A stretch of 64,000 nt of DNA from Vibrio sp. CB1-14 (GCF_040412085.2 NZ_CP115920.1:434001-498000), one strand, 5' to 3'. Counted from the first letter of the stretch, positions 10,323-19,932 are shown. Translations and numbers: made by a program. Notes: a model not told the origin generated them from the sequence alone.

Positions 10323-11048
10323 CTACTTAGACTGCAAAAACTGAGTGTACTCATCAGGAGTCCCACAAAAGATGACATCTTCTAAAGGTATTTCATGGTA
10401 ATGAACAAGAGCCGTAGTAGAGATCAAATAATTATACAGAGGAGCTATATATAACTCCCCCTTCTCCCATTTGTCTTTCGGTAGCGATAAATAATAGTCG
10501 TATGCAGAGAAAAAATCTTGAGCATTACTAAAATGATATAGCCCTGTGCAACATAGATCCGAAATTGGATTTTTTTCAGTAGTCAGGTCAACCTGAGTGC
10601 TATTTTCATTGATTGGGCGAACAAACGACCAGTTAGTACCTTCGCCACGAAAAACCTCTAAATAACCGTCGCCTAACTTACTGAGTTCTGGGTGAATAAA
10701 GTTTGGCCTAAAAGTATCAATGTTGAAAATAGTAATGGGTTCATTACTACTGCGATAATTAGCTAAGCCTAGCGAGACAGTTTCTGCTTGTCCTCTGGTT
10801 TCTGTATTCAAAACAACAATATCATAATCTTGTATGTCTAAAGCAATCACTCTTTGCTTAACAAATTCAGGAGTGCCGTATACATCCCTAACAATAAAAA
10901 CAAATTTTTCAGAACTAAAATACTGTTGAAAACTTTTCACTGAATGGTCAAATAAGCTTTCACCATAGGCATCCAACATATACTTAGGGAGTTTATAACC
11001 TGCTTTAAAGAAGCGAGAGCTCAAACCCGCCATTGGAATAACAATCAT
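10323..11048 (-). CDS. Sugar/alcohol-phosphate nucleotidyltransferase-like protein
   Basis: 241 aa GT-A-fold nucleotidyltransferase. The start MIVIPMAGLSSRFFKAGYKL matches the NTP-binding signature with PKYMLDAYGESLFDH behind it, and FNIDTF near residue 124 supplies the metal-binding Asp. The substrate is not evident; relatives in capsule loci activate sugar-phosphates or small phospho-alcohols. It is the last gene of the minus-strand polysaccharide operon, 9 bp after the nucleotidyltransferase-kinase fusion, and next to a HAD phosphatase, suggesting that the three make one activated substituent. The region is AT-rich relative to the flanking housekeeping genes. Confidence 0.75.
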   Translation of the reverse strand: MIVIPMAGLSSRFFKAGYKLPKYMLDAYGESLFDHSVKSFQQYFSSEKFVFIVRDVYGTPEFVKQRVIALDIQDYDIVVLNTETRGQAETVSLGLANYRSSNEPITIFNIDTFRPNFIHPELSKLGDGYLEVFRGEGTNWSFVRPINENSTQVDLTTEKNPISDLCCTGLYHFSNAQDFFSAYDYYLSLPKDKWEKGELYIAPLYNYLISTTALVHYHEIPLEDVIFCGTPDEYTQFLQSK

Positions 11049-11057
11049 AACTATTAC

Positions 11058-12638
11058 CTATTTTAATTTTTTTAATTTCATATAAAGGCGGAACGCATTT
11101 GCAAAAAAAGCATCCTGACGTTTTAAATCATCGCTGTGCAGTGGCAACATAGACAAAAATAGTTGTATTTGCATCGCCATGATATTTTTCTCAGAAATCC
11201 CAAACTTCTCATGCATTAAATGAATAAAATACGACTGAATAGCATGCTCTTTTTTATTACTATCAATCGAGAGCGATATACTTTGATTGCTAATGTCAAC
11301 TTGATAATAACCCGCTATAATCCAGTCATATAAGCCAATTACAGAGTGTGATAACTTAGCGATATCATAATATATATGACCATAAGCGGATAACTGACCA
11401 TCGGGGGTTAGACCACGAGGGTCAATCACTTTAATTCTGTTAGCCCGAAAATCATACAAAACATTACTAAAACAAAAATCGCCGTGTAATAACGTGGGTT
11501 CACTGTCATCTATAGGAAGGTTTTGATTGGATAGTGAAAGTATTTCATTTAATGAAATACTTTCGTTTTCATAATGCCATTTTTGATCAAGTGAATAGCC
11601 CCTTGAATTACAATACTCATCCAATCGTTGGCTGGTTTTATTATCAAACAACTCGGATAGCGTACTATATGGCGCTGAAGTGGGTGCTTTTTCTTCTCGA
11701 CATGCGACAAGAAAGTCAGCACTTTCATTCAAAATACGCTTCCAGACTTTCTGCGGCAATTCAGAAAAAACATAGAGTTCATTTAACGCAGTATTATGCA
11801 GATATTCTAGTCGGTAGCTTGTACGACCATTACAATGCGCTTCACCTAAATATTGGGGTATATATTGACGTAAAGAAAAAGGTAACTTAGCAAACCAGTT
11901 CGACTCTGCTGCAATTTTAATATCTTTAATACTCGACTTTTCTACCCAAGATGAGGTGATCGACAAATTATTAAAGGCACGCTGCGTTGTAAAATTCACT
12001 TTTGATGAATAATAGGTATTAACATGCCCAAAATCCAACCAATCAACAGATAGTTGACTCGTAAAGTCGGTCATCTGTCTATATTGATTTAGACCATTTA
12101 GAAAATCCCAATTAGATTTGCTTAGTGCTCTTAATAAGGTGCGAGGTTGAGAAAATTTAAAGTAGCCATTAATAACTTGGCTACCGTTAATCTCTAACTC
12201 ACCTTGGGCTTGTTGTAACCAATGATTATTGTCTTCTGTTGCAATAGCCCAATGATAGTTCTCTTCAACCCTTGAAAGTGAAGCAAAGTTATAACCTTCA
12301 GGCAACTTGCTAAACAATGTATCCCCAAATAACAGGTGTAATGGCTTGTTAAAATCATGCTCAGACAAATTCAATGCAGCAATTAATGATTCACCTAGTT
12401 TTAAGCTATCTGGTAAAGCTAAGACTTCAACTTTGCTTTCAGCCAATAAAGTAAGGTCGGTATCAGAAATAACATAACTTTCGGGAACAGTAAGATAAAC
12501 CTTTGTATTAGGTGGAGCAAGTTTGATTTGATGCTGAAAGAGCCGTTTATTCCCTAGAGGTAAAAAACTGGGTGGGATGCGCCCAAATTCAGATTGAAGT
12601 TCTTGGCCTATATAGGCACCTGACATAATTAAAAACAT
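11058..12638 (-). CDS. Fusion of nucleotidyltransferase-like and aminoglycoside/choline-kinase-like domains
   Basis: 526 aa. Residues about 1-230 resemble a GT-A nucleotidyltransferase (GRIPPSFLPLGNKRLFQHQI, LLFGDTLF, VDWLDFGHVNTYY). Residues about 260-526 carry an APH/choline-kinase fold with catalytic loop HGDFCFSNVLYDF (His near 385) and the metal-binding IDPRG. This is a LicC/LicA-like combination in one chain, so it may phosphorylate and activate a small alcohol, acid or sugar. The N-terminal signature is degenerate and could be binding-only. It sits between the HAD phosphatase and the separate nucleotidyltransferase. The product is not identified. Confidence 0.7.
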   Translation of the reverse strand: MFLIMSGAYIGQELQSEFGRIPPSFLPLGNKRLFQHQIKLAPPNTKVYLTVPESYVISDTDLTLLAESKVEVLALPDSLKLGESLIAALNLSEHDFNKPLHLLFGDTLFSKLPEGYNFASLSRVEENYHWAIATEDNNHWLQQAQGELEINGSQVINGYFKFSQPRTLLRALSKSNWDFLNGLNQYRQMTDFTSQLSVDWLDFGHVNTYYSSKVNFTTQRAFNNLSITSSWVEKSSIKDIKIAAESNWFAKLPFSLRQYIPQYLGEAHCNGRTSYRLEYLHNTALNELYVFSELPQKVWKRILNESADFLVACREEKAPTSAPYSTLSELFDNKTSQRLDEYCNSRGYSLDQKWHYENESISLNEILSLSNQNLPIDDSEPTLLHGDFCFSNVLYDFRANRIKVIDPRGLTPDGQLSAYGHIYYDIAKLSHSVIGLYDWIIAGYYQVDISNQSISLSIDSNKKEHAIQSYFIHLMHEKFGISEKNIMAMQIQLFLSMLPLHSDDLKRQDAFFANAFRLYMKLKKLK

Positions 12639-12647
12639 ATTTAGTAC

Positions 12648-13046
12648 CTAAAGCTCATTGCCACTATCAGTATGCGCATTTTCTTTCTTTAATAACTGCA
12701 TAATTTCTTCATAGCTCAAAGAATTAAACTCAGAAGGTCGGATTGCTTTATCATCTATATAAAACCCATCAAATCCACACCATGGCTTACCTACTAAAAT
12801 TTCATCGTATGGGACTTCATGCTTCTCAAGCCATTCAACAATGGTTGGTAAAGTATGAATATTAATCTTGCCAACATTCCCTTCATACGTACGCATGTTT
12901 CGCGCAGTGGCTATGACAATCTCAAAACCTTCATTTTTATAATTTTTAAGGCTAGCTATAAGATTTTTATTTGGTAAAACATTCAAGTAATCACTAGTAT
13001 TGGCTTGGGTTAATGTGCCATCTAAATCAACTATTAATCTTTTCAT
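12648..13046 (-). CDS. EcbF/BcbF-type HAD-superfamily capsule phosphatase
   Basis: 132 aa. HAD motif I is IVDLDGTLT with nucleophile Asp7 and acid Asp9; motif II is around VIATARNMRTYEG; the IDDKAIRPSEF end carries the motif III/IV acids. Length and motifs fit the small capsule-locus HAD family named EcbF/BcbF in Pasteurellaceae. It overlaps the upstream gene by one base (TAATG), so translation is probably coupled. It probably hydrolyses a phosphorylated intermediate of the substituent made by the two downstream nucleotidyltransferase genes. Confidence 0.75.
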   Translation of the reverse strand: MKRLIVDLDGTLTQANTSDYLNVLPNKNLIASLKNYKNEGFEIVIATARNMRTYEGNVGKINIHTLPTIVEWLEKHEVPYDEILVGKPWCGFDGFYIDDKAIRPSEFNSLSYEEIMQLLKKENAHTDSGNEL

Positions 13047-14512
13047 TATTCACTGCTCGCTTTGCTAAGTAGATACCCTAAATCTTTTTTTATGGCATGA
13101 ATAAAACGTTCTTTCCAAAAACTTGAGCCATACTCGTCTTTGTCTTGTGAGAGATATTTTAAAATCTTGTTTTTGTCAGGTCGCACAGAGCGCAGTTCAC
13201 CTAACGTTATATAACTACCTATCGTTCCCCATTCCACATGATTGTATAAAAGCGAGAAAGCTTGGCTTGAATGCGGTTGATACAATCTACCGGGTAGACT
13301 GTAATGTTTAAAAAATCCTTCATTATTATAAACACCATGATAATTAGCCATGCCTTCGTAATCACCTATAGCAAATTGATCACAAATAGCAATGCCAAAC
13401 GGACCTGTATTTATTTCGCCTTGGAAAGCAATATAGTTTCTTTTAGCTTGCTCCAATATGGCGACCATTTTCGAAATATCTACCTCTAACAGCTCTTTGT
13501 CTGCCCTTACCCTTATATAAAAATCATAGTCTGAGTAATTACTAGCCACGTGGAAACAGCTGTGCATTTTATAATGCATGCATTTTGCACCAGACCAGTC
13601 TTGGAAATGTTGTGCGTCTTCAAAAATAGCTTTTTTGGGGTTCAAAGCATCTACGATACTTTCTTGGCAGAGATGATCAATATCTTCAAGGTAAGCAAAA
13701 AGATTTGGGAGCTCACTCTTTAAGGCTAAGATATCATTATCAATTAAATAATCACGCCAAGTGTGCAAGAACTCTCCATCAAAAGTCCTATCAGCCTCTA
13801 AAGAGGTCGGCACTCTAAAACCTATTTGTTTCCAAGAGTGAATAAAAACATCCGCATTTAAAGGCTTTATTAGTTTATCTATAATACCAGGGAGTGTCTG
13901 TTCATAACCTCTAAACTGGCCAGAAAAAAGGATGGCAAACTTCAATGGTTTACTAGGCCTGTATTTTGTAGCTTTATACTGATTTTGAGTATTTAAATAG
14001 TTAGAACAAAACTTTATCCATTTCCGATTTCCTACAACGAAAGTATCCAGTGTTTCTTGTTTTATATAATCTACAAGTGGCACTTTCATCCGGTACGTTA
14101 AGATACATATGAACATTAATAACGAAGATGTTGCTATACATGCTTCAGCTTTGATTGCTAACCGCTCTATTAATTCTTTGTCTCTATTTAAAAACCGTAT
14201 CGACCTCCAATGAATTGTGCCAAGTTCACCTAACGATAATTTTTCGGATTCTCTAACAAAAAGTAAGAAATCACTTTCGGTTGCTTTACTGCCAATTAAA
14301 ATAAAATATTTACTTATATTCGCTGGTTTACTATCTAGGTGTTCCCAGAAAGAATTCTTAAGAAAGGATAGTTTTTCAAATTCAGAGCTGTATTTGAACT
14401 TTAAACCATTAAGCTGACTCAGAGATAAAGTCTCTATACTTGATAATAGTTCTAAAGAATCAATCGTCTCTATGTTTTTATTTAGAAGTGCTTGTTCAAT
14501 AGTTTTGATCAT
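13046..14512 (-). CDS. Polysaccharide-locus protein of unknown function, possibly glycosyltransferase
   Basis: 488 aa, no membrane segment seen. The N-terminal ~190 residues have no recognised motif. From about residue 190 the pattern FAILFSGQFRGYEQTLPGI, ADVFIHSWKQIGF and, later, DYDFYIRVRADKELLEVDI resembles uncharacterised GT-A-like proteins of capsule clusters, where a DxD-like element binds the nucleotide sugar. This is a family resemblance, not an assignment. It overlaps its neighbours by 4 bp (14509-14512) and by 1 bp at 13046, so it is part of one translationally coupled set with the HAD and hydrolase genes. Confidence 0.55.
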   Translation of the reverse strand: MIKTIEQALLNKNIETIDSLELLSSIETLSLSQLNGLKFKYSSEFEKLSFLKNSFWEHLDSKPANISKYFILIGSKATESDFLLFVRESEKLSLGELGTIHWRSIRFLNRDKELIERLAIKAEACIATSSLLMFICILTYRMKVPLVDYIKQETLDTFVVGNRKWIKFCSNYLNTQNQYKATKYRPSKPLKFAILFSGQFRGYEQTLPGIIDKLIKPLNADVFIHSWKQIGFRVPTSLEADRTFDGEFLHTWRDYLIDNDILALKSELPNLFAYLEDIDHLCQESIVDALNPKKAIFEDAQHFQDWSGAKCMHYKMHSCFHVASNYSDYDFYIRVRADKELLEVDISKMVAILEQAKRNYIAFQGEINTGPFGIAICDQFAIGDYEGMANYHGVYNNEGFFKHYSLPGRLYQPHSSQAFSLLYNHVEWGTIGSYITLGELRSVRPDKNKILKYLSQDKDEYGSSFWKERFIHAIKKDLGYLLSKASSE

Positions 14513-15765
14513 TCATCAACCCCATTCAGCTGCTTCAATAAACCTCCATACATAGGTGTCTCCTTTAAAACTTCTAATGCAGGGGAGTATTTGAGTGCGC
14601 TTTCATAATCATTCAATTCTAGGAAACTAATCGCCAACATATATTTTATATGGTTATGATTTTTCCTATACCTATGGAACTCTAGAGCAGGCTCAATTAC
14701 CTCTTCAAATTTTTTCTTTCTAAATAAGTTTAAACTGTGTTGATATAAAATATCTATTTGCAAATCTAGTTGCATGGGTTTGTGAAATTGCAATGCAAAT
14801 TCACTTATTTCAAGAGAATAATCTATAGAGCTTATACGACCCAATCTTATCAGCGATGGATAAATTTCACTAATATGAGGGGAGTTACTTTTAACGTTGT
14901 TTAATAACTCTAATGACTTTAATGGTGACGTTCTCTCGAGTAAAAGACCTAAATATGCCATACATAGAAACTTTAAACTGCAAGAGTCGGTGTTAGCAAT
15001 GCTAGCTTTCAACTGGTTAATAGTTAATTGTGAGCTATAACCACTTTCTAACTCAACATATGCTTTATACACAACTCTATAAATAATGTGTTTTTTTTCA
15101 TTTATCGAGTCCCCTACATGAAAGAAATTTAAAACTTTAGAATGTAGGTCTTTATTATCTAGTGCTTCCGCTATATCAAAGCGTTCTATCAAAGAAGGTG
15201 GGATGCTATGTGTTAAATCTCTTAAAGGATACTTGTTTATTCTATCCATAGCTGGTATCAAGCTTGATTGATATAAGTCAACGATACATCTTTCACCATA
15301 AAATAAGTTTAAACTCTTAAATTTTGAGCTTGCTAAAAAATGAGATAAGTCAGGGACTATAATGTCTGGTTTAGTTATGAAATACTTTTTACTGTTACTG
15401 TGCGGTGTAAACAGTTCATACTCTAGACCAAAGCAATGAATTACATCTGCATTAAAAAGAGCACCATATAACAAAGCTCCATAAGCCCCCATTGACCCGC
15501 CGAAAAAGGTAGTATGTGTAATGTTTTTCTTTTCAATTACATTTTTTATTATGTTTTTATAGTACTCAAAGTCAGCCTCATCTTCGTCAAGTTTATTTAT
15601 ATACCAACTGTTGTGTGGACAATTAAGGTAGAGTACGTTAGACCGTGATGTAGCTAAAACACTTGAGAACGAAAACTTACCTTTAGGTACTGTTGCCGCT
15701 GAAAATGCAACAATTAAGTCATTCGTATTACCGTTTTGGAGTTTATAAAAACTTGAATCAGTCAT
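14509..15765 (-). CDS. Alpha/beta-hydrolase-like protein with a helical (TPR-like) C-terminus
   Basis: 418 aa. TTFFGGSMGAYGALLYGA places Ser91 in a GxSxG nucleophile elbow, typical of alpha/beta-hydrolases. An acid and a histidine (ADVIHCFGLE and the segment DLTHSIPPS near 180-190) could complete a triad. Residues about 215-418 are leucine-rich helices in a repeat-like pattern. Related two-domain proteins are found in surface-glycan loci, where esterase or acyltransferase roles are proposed. No signal peptide, so a cytoplasmic action is likely. It lies between the sulfotransferase (7-bp gap) and the unknown 488-aa protein. Confidence 0.55.
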   Translation of the reverse strand: MTDSSFYKLQNGNTNDLIVAFSAATVPKGKFSFSSVLATSRSNVLYLNCPHNSWYINKLDEDEADFEYYKNIIKNVIEKKNITHTTFFGGSMGAYGALLYGALFNADVIHCFGLEYELFTPHSNSKKYFITKPDIIVPDLSHFLASSKFKSLNLFYGERCIVDLYQSSLIPAMDRINKYPLRDLTHSIPPSLIERFDIAEALDNKDLHSKVLNFFHVGDSINEKKHIIYRVVYKAYVELESGYSSQLTINQLKASIANTDSCSLKFLCMAYLGLLLERTSPLKSLELLNNVKSNSPHISEIYPSLIRLGRISSIDYSLEISEFALQFHKPMQLDLQIDILYQHSLNLFRKKKFEEVIEPALEFHRYRKNHNHIKYMLAISFLELNDYESALKYSPALEVLKETPMYGGLLKQLNGVDE

Positions 15766-15772
15766 TAGTTAT

Positions 15773-16615
15773 TTACCAACTTGAGTGGAAAATTTTTTTG
15801 TTGGATAAAGCCCCTGAATTAGAAAGTTTAGTCAACGCATACTCTTTCCACTCTTCAGGCATTTGAAAGCTTTTAGTTTTGTTCACTTTTTTATTTAACT
15901 GACTTTCATCAGGAGCAATTTCTTCAATACCTAAAAAACGTTGTACTTTGTTTAACATATCAACTGGGCGCTCTCTAAAATCTTCGAAATACAGGATCAT
16001 CAACTCATCATCTGTTAATGATTGCTGTAATAACTTATAATTATTTGCGTATTCAGCATTCACCCAGAAGAAGTGTTTATCCAACAACTCTTTAAAATGC
16101 TCAAAACCAGCTTCTAATGCATCATCTTCACGGTTGACCCATTTCATATGAAACTTATAGTGCGACCATAAACGCTCTAAGGGATCGCGTAGTGTGTAAA
16201 TAACTTTTATATTTTTTGCTACTTTACGCACATTATCCCAACCGTCACGGCCCATTTGGCAATACAAATTTGAAAAATCAGCGCAGAATTTTTTGTTTGC
16301 ATTAAAACGAAACAGGTTTTCATACCATTCGTTATCGATTTCAGATTCTCTTGCATACTCCGAATACCATGAAATATCTTCTAAATTTTGTGAGATAAAC
16401 TTAGCATTACCATTTGCTGTTTTCTCTAATATTGCTTTTAATTTTAAAATGCGATCACGATGATTAAGCTGATTTTCAATACCCACTTTATTCGCAAAGT
16501 AATGAATCTCTTTTTCTGGTGTAAAGTGAATATCTGGGTGATCTTTTAGTTGTTCATATAACCATGTTGTGCCCGCTTTCATTGCACCGACACTCAAAAA
16601 TAAGCTGTCAATCAT
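15773..16615 (-). CDS. PAPS-dependent sulfotransferase (Sulfotransfer_1/3 type)
   Basis: 280 aa. The 5'-phosphosulfate loop is VGAMKAGTTWLYEQL (residues 9-23) and the 3'-phosphate-binding segment is IYTLRDPLERLWSHYK (near 138-155), with the catalytic His/Glu region around EKEIHYF. This is the classic carbohydrate sulfotransferase layout using PAPS. It overlaps the upstream double glycosyltransferase gene by 4 bp (16612-16615), so it probably sulfates the sugar that enzyme adds. A second sulfotransferase, of a different subfamily, is at 35662-36333. Confidence 0.88.
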   Translation of the reverse strand: MIDSLFLSVGAMKAGTTWLYEQLKDHPDIHFTPEKEIHYFANKVGIENQLNHRDRILKLKAILEKTANGNAKFISQNLEDISWYSEYARESEIDNEWYENLFRFNANKKFCADFSNLYCQMGRDGWDNVRKVAKNIKVIYTLRDPLERLWSHYKFHMKWVNREDDALEAGFEHFKELLDKHFFWVNAEYANNYKLLQQSLTDDELMILYFEDFRERPVDMLNKVQRFLGIEEIAPDESQLNKKVNKTKSFQMPEEWKEYALTKLSNSGALSNKKIFHSSW

Positions 16616-19600
16616 TTATATATCTCCACTAGTTCATCCACTTGCTTGTCTGTTAAACGGGGCTCTGTGTTTACTATTTTATTTTTAAATTTAATTGTAT
16701 CCATATTTATTGTTTTAACAGCATTAGCCAAACTAGGTAAGTCTGGTTTTATTCTTAACCCAGTCTTTCCCTCAATAATGTCTTCACCGATACCACCTAA
16801 ATCACTTGCTACCACCCAGCAGCCGCAAGCTGCGGCTTCGCGTGTTACCAATCCATAACTTTCTGGCCAAATTGAGGGTGCAAACACTACATCGATTTGT
16901 TGGTAGAGTGATTCTATTTTATTTTGAGGTACATAGCTTATGAACTTTACATATATGCCACCCCAACTCTCTTGTCTCTCTTGTCCAGTGGCTAATGTAC
17001 CATCGACAACTAGAACTTCAATATTTTCGGGCTGTATCGAGGTAATTGCTTGTTTGAATAAATGATAACCTTTATGATCACTCATTCCCCCAATGTGCGC
17101 ACATACCACACGAGGTGTATGTGAGGTATTCTTATGTGCCCAATTTATCGACGATGATATGCCATTTTTATTTAATTTTATTTGAGGAATACCATTGTTC
17201 CTGCATATTTTTGCGAACCTTTCTGATACAGTCAATACTGATTTCGCGCCACGAAGTAGCGATAACAAATAACTTTTACGAGAGGTTGAATCTGTTAGCG
17301 AAATTCCCTCGGGTAATAAAGGAATATTATAAGGGTCAGGGTGACCATCAGGGTAGACAGTACCTAGTTGGTCCACCAAAAATTGATGATCTGAGAACCA
17401 CCATGCATCATGAACAGTTACAACATATGGAATACTAGTCTCCTTTGCAGCTTCTATAATTGAAGCCCCTAGGCGTTGCACACAATGAAAGTGAATAACA
17501 TCTGGTTTTTCAAGTTTGAGAAACTCTGCAAAAAGTTCTTTGACCACTTCGTCTTTAGGATGCCAGTCCATATTAACGCGATATTCTATTGTTGTGCGAT
17601 AAACCCTAGTGCCATCTTCTTGATAGACCATTAGTTGATGGGGGGTTGTACAATGGTTATCACTAGTAAAGGCGACGACATCAACAGTATCGTTATATTT
17701 TTTCTTTAGTACTGCCAAGTTGTCTGCAACAACTCGAGTGGCACCACCAATGGCTTGGGGAGGAAAAAAAACATTAACTAATGCGACCTTGATTTTTTTA
17801 GTCTTTTCCTTCGGAACTAGATTCTTTAATTCATTAGCAAGTTTTTCACCGAGGTGTTCAATTGTGTATTCTCTTTCAATCCGCTGTTTTGCAGCCAAAC
17901 CTACTTTTTCACGAAGAGGACTATTGCAAATTAAATTGTCCAACTGTTCAAACCACTGTGCTGAAGATGCTGCGATGAACCCGTCAATGCCGTCCCTTAC
18001 TACGTCCAAATAATTCTGTGTGCCACTGACAACCGATGGAATCCCGAAATATCCCGCTTCAAACCATTTAAGTTCACTTTTGCTGTTATTTAACTCGTCA
18101 TCATGTAAGACCGCTAGATTAATATCTGCCGAGGATAATAAAGCATAATATCCTTGTACGTTTTTTACAGAAGGGATTTTCTTTATTGCATGTTGATATT
18201 TTGATAAAAAATCCGAAGGTAAATTTAGATTGCCACAAATAATAAGTCTGACATTACTATGTTTATTAAATATACGCTCAAGAGCTGGTAGTAGTAATTC
18301 AATAACATCACTATTATGCGCTTGTGTTCCACTGCCATAGAAGATATCTAGCGTATTAGCATTGTTTTTTTGGATAGGGTCAATTTCATTATGTGAGTCT
18401 AAGCCATTTCTGTGGACAATACACTGTTTGCCAAAAACTAGCTCTTTTAGCTTAACGGCTAATGGCTGAGTTGAAGCTATACCGAAACGACATAATTTAG
18501 CTGCTGCGTAAAAAGATGACATTCCTTGCTTTAATGAGTGGTATGTTTCTCCATCTATATAGCCCCCAAATGTATGAATAGGTGCTGGATATTCAATGTC
18601 AAATAGAAGATCATCAATTTCATAAACGGCCATCTTCCCAACTGCGTTTACTTGAGCAATTGCTTTTAATACTTGAGGTACTGCAGGAACCCTGTAAAAA
18701 ATAACAATGTCATGTAAAGCTACTAAGTTATGAAGCTTCTCGGTATTTTGCCAATCAATGCAGACAACTTCTACTCCAACTTTTTCCAGTTGAACTTTTT
18801 TTTGTTCTATTCTATAACGTACACATTGTGGAATATGGTAATCACCAACAATTAGTACTTTTTTTGTGTTAACCTCTTTCAAATCAGGCATGCTATAGCA
18901 GCCATAATAGGCTAAATGAAGGTCATGAATAGATTTAGATAGTTTGTACACTTCTTCCCGATACGAATCTTTCAGCTCAGTATTTGCCAATGCATATCCT
19001 TTGCCACAAATTTTTAGATAGTATCTTTCTGTAACGTTATCGAATAAATCAATTAGTGAGCTATAGTCCTTACACTTTATGGATGCTTCCAATAAATATT
19101 CCAAAGCTGGCTCTAATCTGTCCATATTTAGATATGCTGAGACTAGCTTCCTGTAGATATTGAGACTTGGCTCAGCATTGTGCTCTGTAAGATATTTATA
19201 GTGACATTTTGCAGTATATAAATCGCCACACTCAAAAAAAGAGTCTCCTAGCATCTCGTACGCATCATTGTTAAAATTGTAATTTATTGATGCCATAAGG
19301 ATTATACGCAACTTATGGTGATCCAAATCTTTGCAAGTACTTTTATAGGCCTTACCAATCGCTAAGTAAAGTGAACTGTTTTCTGACTCTAAGTTGCTGA
19401 TTTTAAATGGGTAGCCTGTATTTCCTAACAGTTGGTTTGTTATGTCTTTATAGGAAACAGTAACACCATCTATTTTGTTTATTGCTATTATTCTTTCAGG
19501 GTTTAGATCTACTGCTATATCACGAATTTCATTGTGTTGATTTTCACACCAATCCTGAAAGTTTTTTAAACGACCTTCTTTTTGGCCAGCCCTAAGCCAA

Positions 19601-19932
19601 TGCAATTTGCAATCTATGAGGGATAAACGTCTACTCGAACTTAAGTCTGGATAAAAATCATTATAAAAATCCGGGTCGATTTCTATATTAAAATTAAGTG
19701 AGTCTGGTAAGCCTTTGTCTCTCAATAAGCATTCTGTATTGGGTAGCCTCCCTTCTTTCATTCCAAAGTCAGTCCAATGTTTTTCTAGCTGTTCTATTGT
19801 CATTTCACTGAGGTCTTGATAGTACTCTTGATAAAATGATACGTCTAAGACCGTTTCTTTTTCTGGTAGCACTATAGCAGTAGTGAGCTCTGTGTTAGGG
19901 CCGCCGTTCTCATGACTTTTCTCTTTATTCAT
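16612..19932 (-). CDS. Double-GT4 glycosyltransferase with N-terminal repeats and TPR-like region
   Basis: 1106 aa in at least four parts. Residues about 30-65 and 80-120 are two copies of a motif like FYQEYYQDLS...HWTDFGMKEGR, seen at the N-terminus of many large surface-glycan transferases. Residues about 190-300 are TPR-like helices. Residues about 360-715 form a first GT4-like unit (KVLIVGDYHIPQCVRYRIEQ; SELKWFEAGYFGIPSVVSG). Residues about 725-1106 form a second GT4 domain (VNVFFPPQAIGGATRVVADN; FAPSIWPESYGLVTREAAAC). It probably adds two sugars in sequence. It heads the AT-rich block after a gap behind rmlA. Confidence 0.82.
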   Translation of the reverse strand: MNKEKSHENGGPNTELTTAIVLPEKETVLDVSFYQEYYQDLSEMTIEQLEKHWTDFGMKEGRLPNTECLLRDKGLPDSLNFNIEIDPDFYNDFYPDLSSSRRLSLIDCKLHWLRAGQKEGRLKNFQDWCENQHNEIRDIAVDLNPERIIAINKIDGVTVSYKDITNQLLGNTGYPFKISNLESENSSLYLAIGKAYKSTCKDLDHHKLRIILMASINYNFNNDAYEMLGDSFFECGDLYTAKCHYKYLTEHNAEPSLNIYRKLVSAYLNMDRLEPALEYLLEASIKCKDYSSLIDLFDNVTERYYLKICGKGYALANTELKDSYREEVYKLSKSIHDLHLAYYGCYSMPDLKEVNTKKVLIVGDYHIPQCVRYRIEQKKVQLEKVGVEVVCIDWQNTEKLHNLVALHDIVIFYRVPAVPQVLKAIAQVNAVGKMAVYEIDDLLFDIEYPAPIHTFGGYIDGETYHSLKQGMSSFYAAAKLCRFGIASTQPLAVKLKELVFGKQCIVHRNGLDSHNEIDPIQKNNANTLDIFYGSGTQAHNSDVIELLLPALERIFNKHSNVRLIICGNLNLPSDFLSKYQHAIKKIPSVKNVQGYYALLSSADINLAVLHDDELNNSKSELKWFEAGYFGIPSVVSGTQNYLDVVRDGIDGFIAASSAQWFEQLDNLICNSPLREKVGLAAKQRIEREYTIEHLGEKLANELKNLVPKEKTKKIKVALVNVFFPPQAIGGATRVVADNLAVLKKKYNDTVDVVAFTSDNHCTTPHQLMVYQEDGTRVYRTTIEYRVNMDWHPKDEVVKELFAEFLKLEKPDVIHFHCVQRLGASIIEAAKETSIPYVVTVHDAWWFSDHQFLVDQLGTVYPDGHPDPYNIPLLPEGISLTDSTSRKSYLLSLLRGAKSVLTVSERFAKICRNNGIPQIKLNKNGISSSINWAHKNTSHTPRVVCAHIGGMSDHKGYHLFKQAITSIQPENIEVLVVDGTLATGQERQESWGGIYVKFISYVPQNKIESLYQQIDVVFAPSIWPESYGLVTREAAACGCWVVASDLGGIGEDIIEGKTGLRIKPDLPSLANAVKTINMDTIKFKNKIVNTEPRLTDKQVDELVEIYK

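Noticed and set aside
13123..13489. Two ~60-codon plus-strand frames opposite the 488-aa gene
   Set aside because: Inside a coupled coding gene and without any protein-like pattern.
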